This document shows, one piece after another, positions 12,578 through 20,237 of a stretch of 24,473 bases of DNA. The position numbers were made by a program, and so were the translations under genes. The notes beneath the pieces are model-generated. The model was not told where the DNA came from and did no database searches. It saw only the letters and a program-made list of their open reading frames with translations. Source of the DNA: a virus. Position 1 is the first letter of the stretch; each line of letters begins with the position of its first letter. Where the stretch lies: IMG/VR virus record IMGVR_UViG_3300032224_000293, positions 1-24,473 of that record; one strand, given 5' to 3'.

Positions 12578-13002
12578 AACTCACAGAACACTTTTCCCTT
12601 GAAGAACTGACCCATACCGACCATCGTGAATATGATAATACGCCAAATGATAAAGAACTCGAGAACCTCAAACGCCTCGCAGAATTTCTTGAAGAAGTCA
12701 AAACAGTACTTGGCGGTAGGCCCATCATGGTCAACTCGGCTTTTAGAAGCAAGCAAGTCAATGATGCAGTGGGCAGCTCTGATCGGAGCCAGCATCGCCT
12801 TGCTGCTGCTGTGGACTTCCGAGTTCCTGAACTGACGCCAGATCAGGTTGTCAAAGCAATCATCGCATCAAATCTTGGCTACGATCAGGTCATCCGAGAG
12901 TTTGACCGCTGGACACATCTGAGCATCCCAAACACACCTGATGCCAAGCCCAGAAAACAAGCGCTGATTATCGACAAATCCGGCACTAGAGCTTATGCTT
13001 GA
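12574..13002 (+). CDS. Endolysin, M15-family zinc peptidase
   Basis: A 142-residue single-domain enzyme that should cut the peptide stems of peptidoglycan. FSLEELTHTDH opens the domain. SAFRSKQVNDAVGSSDRSQH leads to the zinc ligands His74 and Asp81 (HRLAAAVD), and WTHLSIP supplies His115, with acidic residues Glu109/Asp111 nearby as likely catalytic base. The usual H-x-x-G-x-A-x-D motif has Ala77 in place of Gly. There is no signal peptide, so release through the neighbouring holin is expected. Length fits stand-alone M15_3-type phage endolysins. It is translationally coupled to the holin by ATGA. The next gene lies 30 nt downstream, with no terminator visible. Confidence 0.85.
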   Translation: MKLTEHFSLEELTHTDHREYDNTPNDKELENLKRLAEFLEEVKTVLGGRPIMVNSAFRSKQVNDAVGSSDRSQHRLAAAVDFRVPELTPDQVVKAIIASNLGYDQVIREFDRWTHLSIPNTPDAKPRKQALIIDKSGTRAYA

Positions 13003-13032
13003 TATACGCCCAATTTGATGGGAAAATAGCTC

Positions 13033-14883
13033 ATGCCATTACAAAAGATTCTTTTTAAACCCGGGGTAAATCGGGAGAATACTAGGTACACCAATGAGGG
13101 CGGCTGGTATGAATCGGACAAGATCCGGTTCCGCCAAGGCACGCCTGAGATGATTGGTGGATGGCAGCGCATATCTACATATACATATGACGGTGTTTGC
13201 CGCTCATTGTGGAACTGGGTCACATTAGGTGGCAATAATTTGTTGGGAGTGGGTACCAACACTAAGTTTTATATTGGTCGGGGTGGACAATATTATGATA
13301 TTACGCCGACTCGAACGCCCATAACCCTGACTAATCCGTTTAACACAACGGTTGGATCCAAGGTGGTTTTAGTTACCAGTGCTGCGCATGGATTGACTAC
13401 CGGCACATATGTTACCTTTTCCGGAGCTTCCGCTGTAGGCGGAATTACCGTTAATGGTGAGTATCAAGTTACCGTTGTAAGCATTAATACTTACAACATT
13501 ACTGCAGCTACCGCTGCCTCATCAACCGCGGGCCCCGGAGGTGGGACCGTTACCGCTGTTTATCAAATCAATGCAGGTACAGAATATCAGGTTCCCTTAG
13601 TTGGTTGGGGCGCCGGTCCTTGGGGCTATGCTGCTTGGGGAACGGGGCAGTCAAGTAATTCAACGTTACGGCTGTGGAGCCAGATTAATTTTGGAGAGAA
13701 TTTAATCTTTGGCCCGCGAGGCGGGGGCATTTATTATTGGATTCAATCCTCAGGGGTTACGACCCGTGGTGTCGATTTGACAACGTTAGGTGATGCACAG
13801 ACCCCTGTTGTGCAGAATACTTTGACGGTGTCTGATGCTTCGCGTTTTGTGATTGTATTTGGCACGAATGATCCAAATTCTGCCAATCCAACTCAGCTTG
13901 ATCCAATGTTTATTCGTTGGTCAGATCAGGAAGATCCTTTTACATGGACTCCTGCGCCTACTAATCAGGCGGGCAGTATTCGTTTGTCACATGGTTCAGA
14001 GATTGTGACAACAGTCCAAACGCGGCAAGAAATTGTGGTTTTCACTGATTCAAGTGTTTATTCGTTGCAGTATTTAGGGCCACCTTTTGTTTGGGGCTCT
14101 CAGCTGCTTGGTGACAATATTTCTATTGCAGGTCAGAACGCTGCTGCACAGGCAAACGGTATCATCTATTGGATGGGTGTGGACAAGTTCTATATGTACG
14201 ATGGACGTGTGCAGACGCTTAATTGCGATCTACGCCGTTTTGTATTTCAAGATATCAACAAAGAACAATCTGGACAAGTCTTTGCCAGTACCAGCGAAGG
14301 TTTTAATGAGATCTGGTGGTTCTACTGCTCGCTTAATAGCGTAAAGATTGACAGATATGTGGTTTTCAACTACGTAGAAAATGTTTGGTATTACGGCACG
14401 ATGGCCCGCACGGCGTGGCTTGATTCTGGTTTGTTGGATTATCCAATTGCTGCTACGTATTCAAACAACCTTGTGTATCACGAGCAAGGGCTCAATGACA
14501 ATGAAACAGCTACAGAAAAAGCTATTGAGGCGTATATCTCTTCCTGTGAGTTTGATATTAATGATGGTAATAACTTTGGTTTTGTATGGCGTGTATTGCC
14601 TGACTTGACATTTCAAGATTCAATAAATGCTCCTACAGGTGAACCTCCTACAGTTACTTTGTATTTGTATGGGATGACTAACTCGGGCTCTGGTGTGACA
14701 AACAGCGCCAATCAAGCTGTTTTAAAGTCAGCGAGCTACACAATTACTGAGCAGTTTACAGGCCAGATTTATACGCGGGTACGTGGTCGGCAGATGATTT
14801 TTAAGATCATATCTAACCAGCTTAATACTTCGTGGCAACTTGGCGCGCCGCGTATTGATATTAGACCAGATGGACGGCGCTGA
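13033..14883 (+). CDS. Tail nozzle/hub protein, P22 gp10-like
   Basis: A 616-residue protein opening LFKPGVNRENTRYTNEGGWY, then DKIRFRQGTPEMIGGWQRIS and CRSLWNWVTLGGNNLLGVGT, the characteristic start of the packaged-DNA stabilisation/nozzle proteins of many podoviruses. Multiple WSDQEDPFTWTP- and VVFTDSSVYSLQYLG-type segments fit a beta-propeller closing the tail tube. About residues 101-181 hold an FCCH-like module (HGLTTGTYVTFSG; NGEYQVTVVSINTYNI). Residues 191-205 are a Trp/Gly loop (GWGAGPWGYAAWGTG) nearly repeated at the N-terminus of the 340-residue repeat protein. The stop overlaps the next start by 1 nt. The nozzle call is well supported by motif resemblance; which host surface it contacts is unknown. 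Confidence 0.75.
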   Translation: MPLQKILFKPGVNRENTRYTNEGGWYESDKIRFRQGTPEMIGGWQRISTYTYDGVCRSLWNWVTLGGNNLLGVGTNTKFYIGRGGQYYDITPTRTPITLTNPFNTTVGSKVVLVTSAAHGLTTGTYVTFSGASAVGGITVNGEYQVTVVSINTYNITAATAASSTAGPGGGTVTAVYQINAGTEYQVPLVGWGAGPWGYAAWGTGQSSNSTLRLWSQINFGENLIFGPRGGGIYYWIQSSGVTTRGVDLTTLGDAQTPVVQNTLTVSDASRFVIVFGTNDPNSANPTQLDPMFIRWSDQEDPFTWTPAPTNQAGSIRLSHGSEIVTTVQTRQEIVVFTDSSVYSLQYLGPPFVWGSQLLGDNISIAGQNAAAQANGIIYWMGVDKFYMYDGRVQTLNCDLRRFVFQDINKEQSGQVFASTSEGFNEIWWFYCSLNSVKIDRYVVFNYVENVWYYGTMARTAWLDSGLLDYPIAATYSNNLVYHEQGLNDNETATEKAIEAYISSCEFDINDGNNFGFVWRVLPDLTFQDSINAPTGEPPTVTLYLYGMTNSGSGVTNSANQAVLKSASYTITEQFTGQIYTRVRGRQMIFKIISNQLNTSWQLGAPRIDIRPDGRR

Positions 14884-15149
14884 TGGCTGAATTAAACGTA
14901 ACCCCTCCCAATTTTCCCTTGGCTCCTGACGAATATGATCGTCGCTACCAAGATCAGTTAAATAACATCTTACGTTTGTTTTTTAATCAAATAAGTAACC
15001 CCGGGAATATCGGGGGAGCTACGTTAAATTTAAATATAAATACGTTGCCCACGCAAGCTAACTTAGCAGCTCTTCGTGTGGGAGATGTGTACAGAGATAC
15101 GACGACGGGTGCAGCAACACAAGTGCTTCGCATAAAAGTCACTCCGTAA
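14883..15149 (+). CDS. Small nozzle-linked structural protein
   Basis: An 88-residue protein starting on the last base of the nozzle gene's stop (TGATG). It has NFPLAPDEYDRRYQDQLNNI, a helix NILRLFFNQISN, then LPTQANLAALRVGDVYRDTT and a final beta segment VLRIKVTP. The pattern LP-T-Q-A-x-x-A-x-L-R-x-G-D-x-Y is recurrent in phages, usually next to tail genes. The role is unknown; the tight coupling suggests it is made in proportion to the nozzle. Confidence 0.6.
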   Translation: MAELNVTPPNFPLAPDEYDRRYQDQLNNILRLFFNQISNPGNIGGATLNLNINTLPTQANLAALRVGDVYRDTTTGAATQVLRIKVTP

Positions 15150-15167
15150 TACAATTGCACAAACATT

Positions 15168-15180
15168 TTCCTTTAAGGAA
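15168..15180 (+). promoter_or_regulatory. Hairpin containing the ribosome-binding site of the 938-residue gene
   Basis: TTCCT (15168-15172) and AGGAA (15176-15180) form a 5-bp stem with a TTA loop. AGGAA is the Shine-Dalgarno of the gene starting at 15186, so the fold would hide it. The stem is short and weak, so the effect may be slight. The remainder of the 15150-15185 gap shows no promoter or terminator. Confidence 0.35.
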
Positions 15181-15185
15181 GTAAC

Positions 15186-18002
15186 ATGGCCCAAGCACCT
15201 CAAGCATCAATGGAACAGCCCCAGCAGGGAGGTTCGCCTTTTTCTGATCCTAATACCATGGCCATTTATGACCAGATGCGCCAGTCTGTGTCACCCAAGC
15301 AGTTTGGTGATGAGGTGTTGGCGGGCGCTGCTCAGGTGGACCCAAAGGCGGTTGATGCATTTAAGGCTGAGTTAGAGCAGATTCAAATGCCTCCTGAGGC
15401 GCTTGATTTGCTTAATAACATGGTTGATGAGATCTTGGCTAACCCTGAGAAGTACGAGGAAATTCGTGCTAAATACAAAGAAATGGGTGCCCCTGACGAG
15501 ATCCTGCCAGAGCAGTTTGATCCCCAGTTTTTTGCAGCATTAAACATGGCTGTGGACCAGATGATTGGCGCTCCTGCCGGCGCAGAAGCTTTTGCAAAAG
15601 GTGGTATTGCTGAACTCACGCCCGTGTCAAAAGCGATTGCTAACTATGGCCGCAATGGCGATACGATGTTGGCGCATATTACGCCTGCTGAAGCCCGTAT
15701 GTTGCGTCGTAAGGGCGGTAGCGGAACAATCAACCCTAAGACAGGAATGCCAGAGTTCTTTAATTTATTTAAAGAAATTGGTAATGCATTTAAGTCGGTG
15801 GGTAATGCTGTTAAAAGTTTTGCCAGTAGCACCGTGGGCAAGATTGTCACTACTGTTGCGCTTGGTTATTTTTTAGGCCCTGCCGCAGCCAATTTCTTGG
15901 GTGCAACTTCTGCTGCTGGTGTTGCTGCTGTTAGCGGTTTTGTCGGCGGTGCGGGCTCCACGCTCCTTGGTGGTGGCAACTTGAGCCAAGCTTTGAAAGC
16001 CGGTGCAATCGGTGGTTTGACTGCTGGCGCGGGTGCTGGAGTTCTGGGCGGATCAGAAGCTTTTGCTGCAAATAGTTATACAGGTCCAACCACAGTTAGC
16101 GGTCAGTATGACAAGCTTATTGGCGCTCCTACGGCGGATGTTACGACAACCACAGCCCGCGAAGCTGCTGCTCGTCAAGCTGCTATTTCCCCAACAGGAC
16201 AAGTAGCCGGGATGGCTTCTGTGCCGGATAATCCACTTATTACTGCAAGGGACGCTTACGTTCCTCCCCCTACTCAACCGTCGTTGATTGATCAGGCAAA
16301 AGATTTTTATAGCAAAAATATTTCTCCTGAGGGCATTCAACAGCAGGGTGTTCCTGCTGCCCAAAATGCAGCTGCAAAAGCTGTCACTGATTTAACCGCT
16401 CGAATTCCTGATGCTACTGCTGCGATGAAAGAAGCGGCGTATCAAAATGCATATAAAGCAGCCTTACCCGGGGTTCTTAGTACTTATGGCCCAATGACTG
16501 CTGCTGGAATAGGTGCTATTGGTTTGGCGGGTGGTTTTAAGACAAATCCTGTTACGCCTTCTAAGACTAAATCAGAATTGATGAAGCCTGCCACGCAACG
16601 TATTGCAGAACAAAATCAACAAAAACAATATTACATTCAAAACCTGCCCGGTGTGAAATATGACGAGTTTGGTGCGCCTATTTATGGCGAGTACAATCCG
16701 TTGCCTACGACTCCCGCATCAACTACTCCAACAAGTAATTTTAATCTTCCCAGCACTATTGGCGGGATTGGTTCTTTGTACACACCTCCTCCCGGCGCCA
16801 TGGGTTCACAAAAACCGATTGCTCAGCCGTACAACACTGCATCGATGTATACCAACTTGATGCCCCCACGTGGCTTTGCGGATGGTGGCGATGTTGTGCA
16901 ATCTCGTGAAAGTGCTGCCATGGTGGATGCACAGCGCGCAGCGTTGATTGCTCAAGCACAGGCATTGGGTCAAACAGGATACACGCCCTCTAGCCCCGGT
17001 AATTATGGCGTAGAACGCGGTGCATATACGCCATCCACAGGTTTTGCACAGTTTACGCAACAATATATGCAAGATCATCCGGCAGCTGCGCCTACCAGTG
17101 CGCCTGCTCAAAATACTAGCAGCTTGACTAATTCAACAACACCGGTTATTAGTCCTCCTGTAGATTCTACTTATACTTCTCCGGTTACATATAACCCTCC
17201 CGTGGATACATATCAGCCACCCGTGGACACATATCAGCCACCTGTGGATACTTACGAACCGCCAATGGATACATACGTAGATGATCCTTCTGTTACTGCA
17301 AGGGATGCTTATGTTCCTCCGATGGACACATACGTAGATGATCCTTCTGTTACTGCAAGGGACGCTTACGTTCCTCCGATGGATACCTATCAGCCGACGA
17401 TGGATGATTCGTACATTACTGCAAGGGACGCTTACGTTCCTCCGATGGATACCTATCAGCCAACGATGGACGATTCGTACATTACTGCAAGGGACGCTTA
17501 CGTTCCTCCGATGGATGCCTATCAATCACCACAAGATACTTATCAACCCCCGCAAGATAACTATCAGCCGCCGGAAGATGCATATATGTTTCCAACGGAT
17601 GCTTATCAGCCAACAGTTTACGATACGCCAGTAGATACCTATCAGCCTAGCTTTAATGCTTCGGGCGATGGTGGAAGTATGGGTGGTGGCTATGGTAGTG
17701 CGTTTAATAACAACTTTGACTACACTGGCGGTGGGGGCTACGACAATAATTCGTTTATGGACTCCCAATTTAACATGGGGGGTATTGCTTCTTTGAGCTC
17801 GGGAGGTTATCCTCGACGTACCGGTCAAATTCAGGGCCCGGGGACCGCGACCTCTGATTCAATCCCTGCAATGCTTTCTGATGGCGAATTCGTAATGACT
17901 GCCAAAGCCGTCCAAGGCGCAGGCAAAGGCGACAGACGCGCAGGAGCAAAACGCATGTATGCGCTAATGCATCAACTTGAACAAAACGCAGCACGGGGTT
18001 AA
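15186..18002 (+). CDS. Large internal virion protein with Gly-rich membrane-like segment and PP-x-DTY repeats
   Basis: A 938-residue protein. Residues about 1-130 are helical and acidic (FKAELEQIQMPPEALDLLNN). GDTMLAHITPAEARMLRR (158-175) followed by GGSGTINPKTGMPEFF is a recurring phage motif. Residues about 214-285 are an Ala/Gly stretch with little charge (VTTVALGYFLGPAAANFLGA and glycine-zipper sequence) that could enter a membrane. Residues about 650-830 are Pro/Asp/Tyr-rich repeats (YQPPVDTYQPPVDTYEPPMD; ITARDAYVPPMDTY). The C-terminus (884-930) carries GPGTATSDSIPAMLSDGEFV, also recurrent in virion proteins, and a basic helix. This fits an ejected core protein that crosses the host envelope, by inference from context. 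It is followed after 3 nt by another internal protein gene. Confidence 0.6.
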   Translation: MAQAPQASMEQPQQGGSPFSDPNTMAIYDQMRQSVSPKQFGDEVLAGAAQVDPKAVDAFKAELEQIQMPPEALDLLNNMVDEILANPEKYEEIRAKYKEMGAPDEILPEQFDPQFFAALNMAVDQMIGAPAGAEAFAKGGIAELTPVSKAIANYGRNGDTMLAHITPAEARMLRRKGGSGTINPKTGMPEFFNLFKEIGNAFKSVGNAVKSFASSTVGKIVTTVALGYFLGPAAANFLGATSAAGVAAVSGFVGGAGSTLLGGGNLSQALKAGAIGGLTAGAGAGVLGGSEAFAANSYTGPTTVSGQYDKLIGAPTADVTTTTAREAAARQAAISPTGQVAGMASVPDNPLITARDAYVPPPTQPSLIDQAKDFYSKNISPEGIQQQGVPAAQNAAAKAVTDLTARIPDATAAMKEAAYQNAYKAALPGVLSTYGPMTAAGIGAIGLAGGFKTNPVTPSKTKSELMKPATQRIAEQNQQKQYYIQNLPGVKYDEFGAPIYGEYNPLPTTPASTTPTSNFNLPSTIGGIGSLYTPPPGAMGSQKPIAQPYNTASMYTNLMPPRGFADGGDVVQSRESAAMVDAQRAALIAQAQALGQTGYTPSSPGNYGVERGAYTPSTGFAQFTQQYMQDHPAAAPTSAPAQNTSSLTNSTTPVISPPVDSTYTSPVTYNPPVDTYQPPVDTYQPPVDTYEPPMDTYVDDPSVTARDAYVPPMDTYVDDPSVTARDAYVPPMDTYQPTMDDSYITARDAYVPPMDTYQPTMDDSYITARDAYVPPMDAYQSPQDTYQPPQDNYQPPEDAYMFPTDAYQPTVYDTPVDTYQPSFNASGDGGSMGGGYGSAFNNNFDYTGGGGYDNNSFMDSQFNMGGIASLSSGGYPRRTGQIQGPGTATSDSIPAMLSDGEFVMTAKAVQGAGKGDRRAGAKRMYALMHQLEQNAARG
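16239..16267 (+). repeat. Distal copy of the ITARDAYVPP repeat core
   Basis: These 29 bases are identical to 17415-17443 and 17481-17509 in the tandem array of the same gene, and encode ITARDAYVPP in the same frame. Perfect identity, including synonymous positions, 1.1 kb away indicates recent copying or exchange within the gene. Confidence 0.8.
17259..17504 (+). repeat. Two 57-bp and two 66-bp tandem in-frame repeats
   Basis: Units 17259-17315 and 17316-17372 encode PPMDTYVDDPSVTARDAYV. Units 17373-17438 and 17439-17504 encode PPMDTYQPT, MDDSYITARDAYV. The last two differ at only a couple of bases. A 28-base core (TTACTGCAAGGGACGCTTAC and the following 8 bases) is identical in three units and in the distal copy at 16240; the first unit differs at two bases. 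Weaker PP-x-DTYQ repeats flank the array on both sides (about 17196-17258 and 17505-17655). Confidence 0.85.
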
Positions 18003-18005
18003 TAA

Positions 18006-20228
18006 ATGGCAGATACATCCGTCCAAGAATCGGTAGTCCGGGAAGCACCGGACATTGAAGCAGCCAAAGTTGGCTTAATGTCTTCTGCCAAGGCGCAGGT
18101 AGATGCAGCAAATGCCGCCGCCGCACAAGGCAGATACCTCACCCCTGATTACAAAGTACAGGGGATGACTACAGACCAGTTGGATGCGCTCCAACTGGGT
18201 CGTCAAGGTATTGGCGCATATCAGCCTTACATGACCGCCGCGGCTCAAGGCACTGCAGCCGGCGCAAATACGTTGGGCGAAGCAGCAAATGTGTTGCGTG
18301 GGGCAGATACCCGTAATCAGTTTGGTGCTGCTCAAGCGGCAATGAACAACGCTGCAGTTCCAATCAATCAAATGACGGGCGCCGCAAACCTGACAACTGC
18401 TGGTATTCCTTTGATTGCGCAGGGCGCACAAGGAATGGCAGATGCTCAACGCCTATCACTGGCCTCTACCAACCAGCCCGGATTTCAGCAGGGTATTGGC
18501 TCTTTGTATGGCGCTGCAGATGCCGCAAGAGCCGCGGCTCAATTAGGTGCTGCTCCAACTGCACAGGCTGCTCAGTTCCAAGCACCTATGAATGTTAACA
18601 ATCAGAATGTTAATGCACAAGGTATCAACGCTGCGCAAACTAATTACAACCCTAACTTGCAGACTTTTCAGATGAACCCCGCAGAGCGGGTGCAGTCTCA
18701 ATCGGTGAATACACCATTGATGAATGCTGCTCAGTCTGGATTTAGTTCTCAGGGGTTGACCGCGTCTCAAATGGGCCCTGCAGAGCAGCTTAGCACCCAG
18801 TCAATCACTGCACCGGGCACTGCACAGCAATACATGTCACCTTACCAACAAGCGGTGACTGATATTGGTGTTCGTGAAGCACAGCGCCAAGACGATATTG
18901 CACGTCAAAGCCGTAATGCCGCTGCTGTTAAATCAGGCGCGTTTGGCGGTTCTCGTCAAGCAATTCAAGAATCTGAAGCAGCCCGCAATCTGGCACAGCT
19001 CAAAGCCGATATCCAGAACAAGGGCTCTCAAGAAGCCTACATGTCGGGTCAGCAACAGTTTAACGCGGAGCAACAAGCACGGCTCGCGGCTCAGCAAGCC
19101 AATCAGCAGGCAGGTCTTACTGTGGGTCAACAAAACCTTGCTGCTCAACAAGCAACAAAGCAGTTGGGTTTTGGTGCAGATTTGCAAGTGGCGTTGGCCA
19201 ACCTTAACTCTTCACAGCAATCAAACGTCCAAAATCAAGCTGCGCAGTTGCAAGCTCAGGGTATGAATTCTCAGCAAGCACTGCAGGCGGCCTTGGCCAA
19301 TCAACAAGCTGGTCTTACTGTGGGTCAGCAGAACTTGGCTTCTCAGCAGAACACACAGCAATTGGGTGCGCAAACAGGCCTACAAACTTCTTTGGCAAAC
19401 TTGTCAAGTCAACAGCAGGCCAACGTTCAAAATGCGGCAAATGCACTGCAGGCTCAGGGTATGAACCAGAGCGCGGCTATGCAGGCAGCGTTGGCAAATC
19501 AGCAAGTTGGCTACAACACCAACGCGCAAAACGCTCAACTGCAACAGCAAACAAACCTTGCTAATCAAGGACTTCAGGGTCAATACGGCTTGGCAGGTGC
19601 TCAGTATGGTTTGCAAGCCGCTCAGCAACAAGCTGCTGCGGGTACAGGCCAAATCAATGCCGCTGCTCAACAAGCCGGTATTGAGCAAAACGCTGCAAAC
19701 ATGTACGGCAACTTGGCAGGACAGCAAGCAAACCTTGCCAATGTCTACGGTAATTTAGGCGGACAACAGGCCAATATTCTTGGTCAGCAATCCCAGTTGA
19801 ATCAATCATTGGGTCAAGGTATTGGCTCATTGGCTACTAACCAATTCAATATTGGTGCGCAAACTGCTCAAGGCCTTGGTGCATTGGGTACACAACAATC
19901 TAACATTGGTATGCAGCAAGCCGCTTTGGGTCAAAACGCACAGGCAATGGGCCAGCAAGATACTAATATGCTGTTTAATATGGGCTCTATGCAACAGAAA
20001 CAACAGCAGGCTGAGATTGATGCAGCTCGTCAGAACGAGTTGACAAAAAATATGCAGCCCTATCAACAGTTGGGATTCTTGTCGGATATTTACAAAGGCG
20101 CGCCATCCTCACAAATGGCTGTTACGACACAAAGTCAAGCCACGCCCAGTCCTTTCCAACAGATTGCCGGATTAGGTATTGGCGCAACTGCTGCAGCGGC
20201 GGCAGCGGCAAGAACCGGAATTATTTAA
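18006..20228 (+). CDS. Ala/Gln/Asn-rich internal virion protein with 11-residue periodicity
   Basis: A 740-residue protein starting 3 nt after the preceding stop. Low hydrophobic content, extremely rich in Gln, Ala, Asn and Gly, no Cys and few aromatics. Residues about 278-330 contain SPYQQAVTDIGVREAQRQDD and AAVKSGAFGGSRQAIQESEA, a segment I have seen in other phage internal proteins. From residue 366 two 66-residue units follow (366-431, 432-497), each six 11-residue repeats usually starting with Asn (NLAAQQATKQL, NLNSSQQSNVQ, NQAAQLQAQGM, NSQQALQAALA). The 11-residue rhythm seems to continue towards residue 600. This predicts long right-handed amphipathic helices. A role as ejection or core protein is inferred from position among other internal proteins. 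The C-terminus is Ala-rich (GIGATAAAAAAARTGII). Confidence 0.6.
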   Translation: MADTSVQESVVREAPDIEAAKVGLMSSAKAQVDAANAAAAQGRYLTPDYKVQGMTTDQLDALQLGRQGIGAYQPYMTAAAQGTAAGANTLGEAANVLRGADTRNQFGAAQAAMNNAAVPINQMTGAANLTTAGIPLIAQGAQGMADAQRLSLASTNQPGFQQGIGSLYGAADAARAAAQLGAAPTAQAAQFQAPMNVNNQNVNAQGINAAQTNYNPNLQTFQMNPAERVQSQSVNTPLMNAAQSGFSSQGLTASQMGPAEQLSTQSITAPGTAQQYMSPYQQAVTDIGVREAQRQDDIARQSRNAAAVKSGAFGGSRQAIQESEAARNLAQLKADIQNKGSQEAYMSGQQQFNAEQQARLAAQQANQQAGLTVGQQNLAAQQATKQLGFGADLQVALANLNSSQQSNVQNQAAQLQAQGMNSQQALQAALANQQAGLTVGQQNLASQQNTQQLGAQTGLQTSLANLSSQQQANVQNAANALQAQGMNQSAAMQAALANQQVGYNTNAQNAQLQQQTNLANQGLQGQYGLAGAQYGLQAAQQQAAAGTGQINAAAQQAGIEQNAANMYGNLAGQQANLANVYGNLGGQQANILGQQSQLNQSLGQGIGSLATNQFNIGAQTAQGLGALGTQQSNIGMQQAALGQNAQAMGQQDTNMLFNMGSMQQKQQQAEIDAARQNELTKNMQPYQQLGFLSDIYKGAPSSQMAVTTQSQATPSPFQQIAGLGIGATAAAAAAARTGII
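19101..19496 (+). repeat. Two 198-bp tandem repeats (66 residues each) with partial third
   Basis: Units 19101-19298 and 19299-19496 each encode a block starting NQQ-A-G-LTVGQQNLA and ending LQAALA. A third begins at 19497 (NQQVGYNTNAQ) and diverges. Each block divides exactly into six 11-codon subunits, mostly beginning with Asn. DNA identity is clearly lower than protein similarity, so the duplication is not recent. Confidence 0.8.
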
Positions 20229-20237
20229 GGACGCACC

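Noticed and set aside
14606-14630. Internal promoter with TTGACA
   Set aside because: No -10 hexamer at proper spacing, and the site lies inside the nozzle coding sequence.
17259-17504. Attachment site or replication iterons from direct repeats
   Set aside because: The repeats are in-frame codon repeats within a long gene and no integrase, initiator or AT-rich unwinding element is near.
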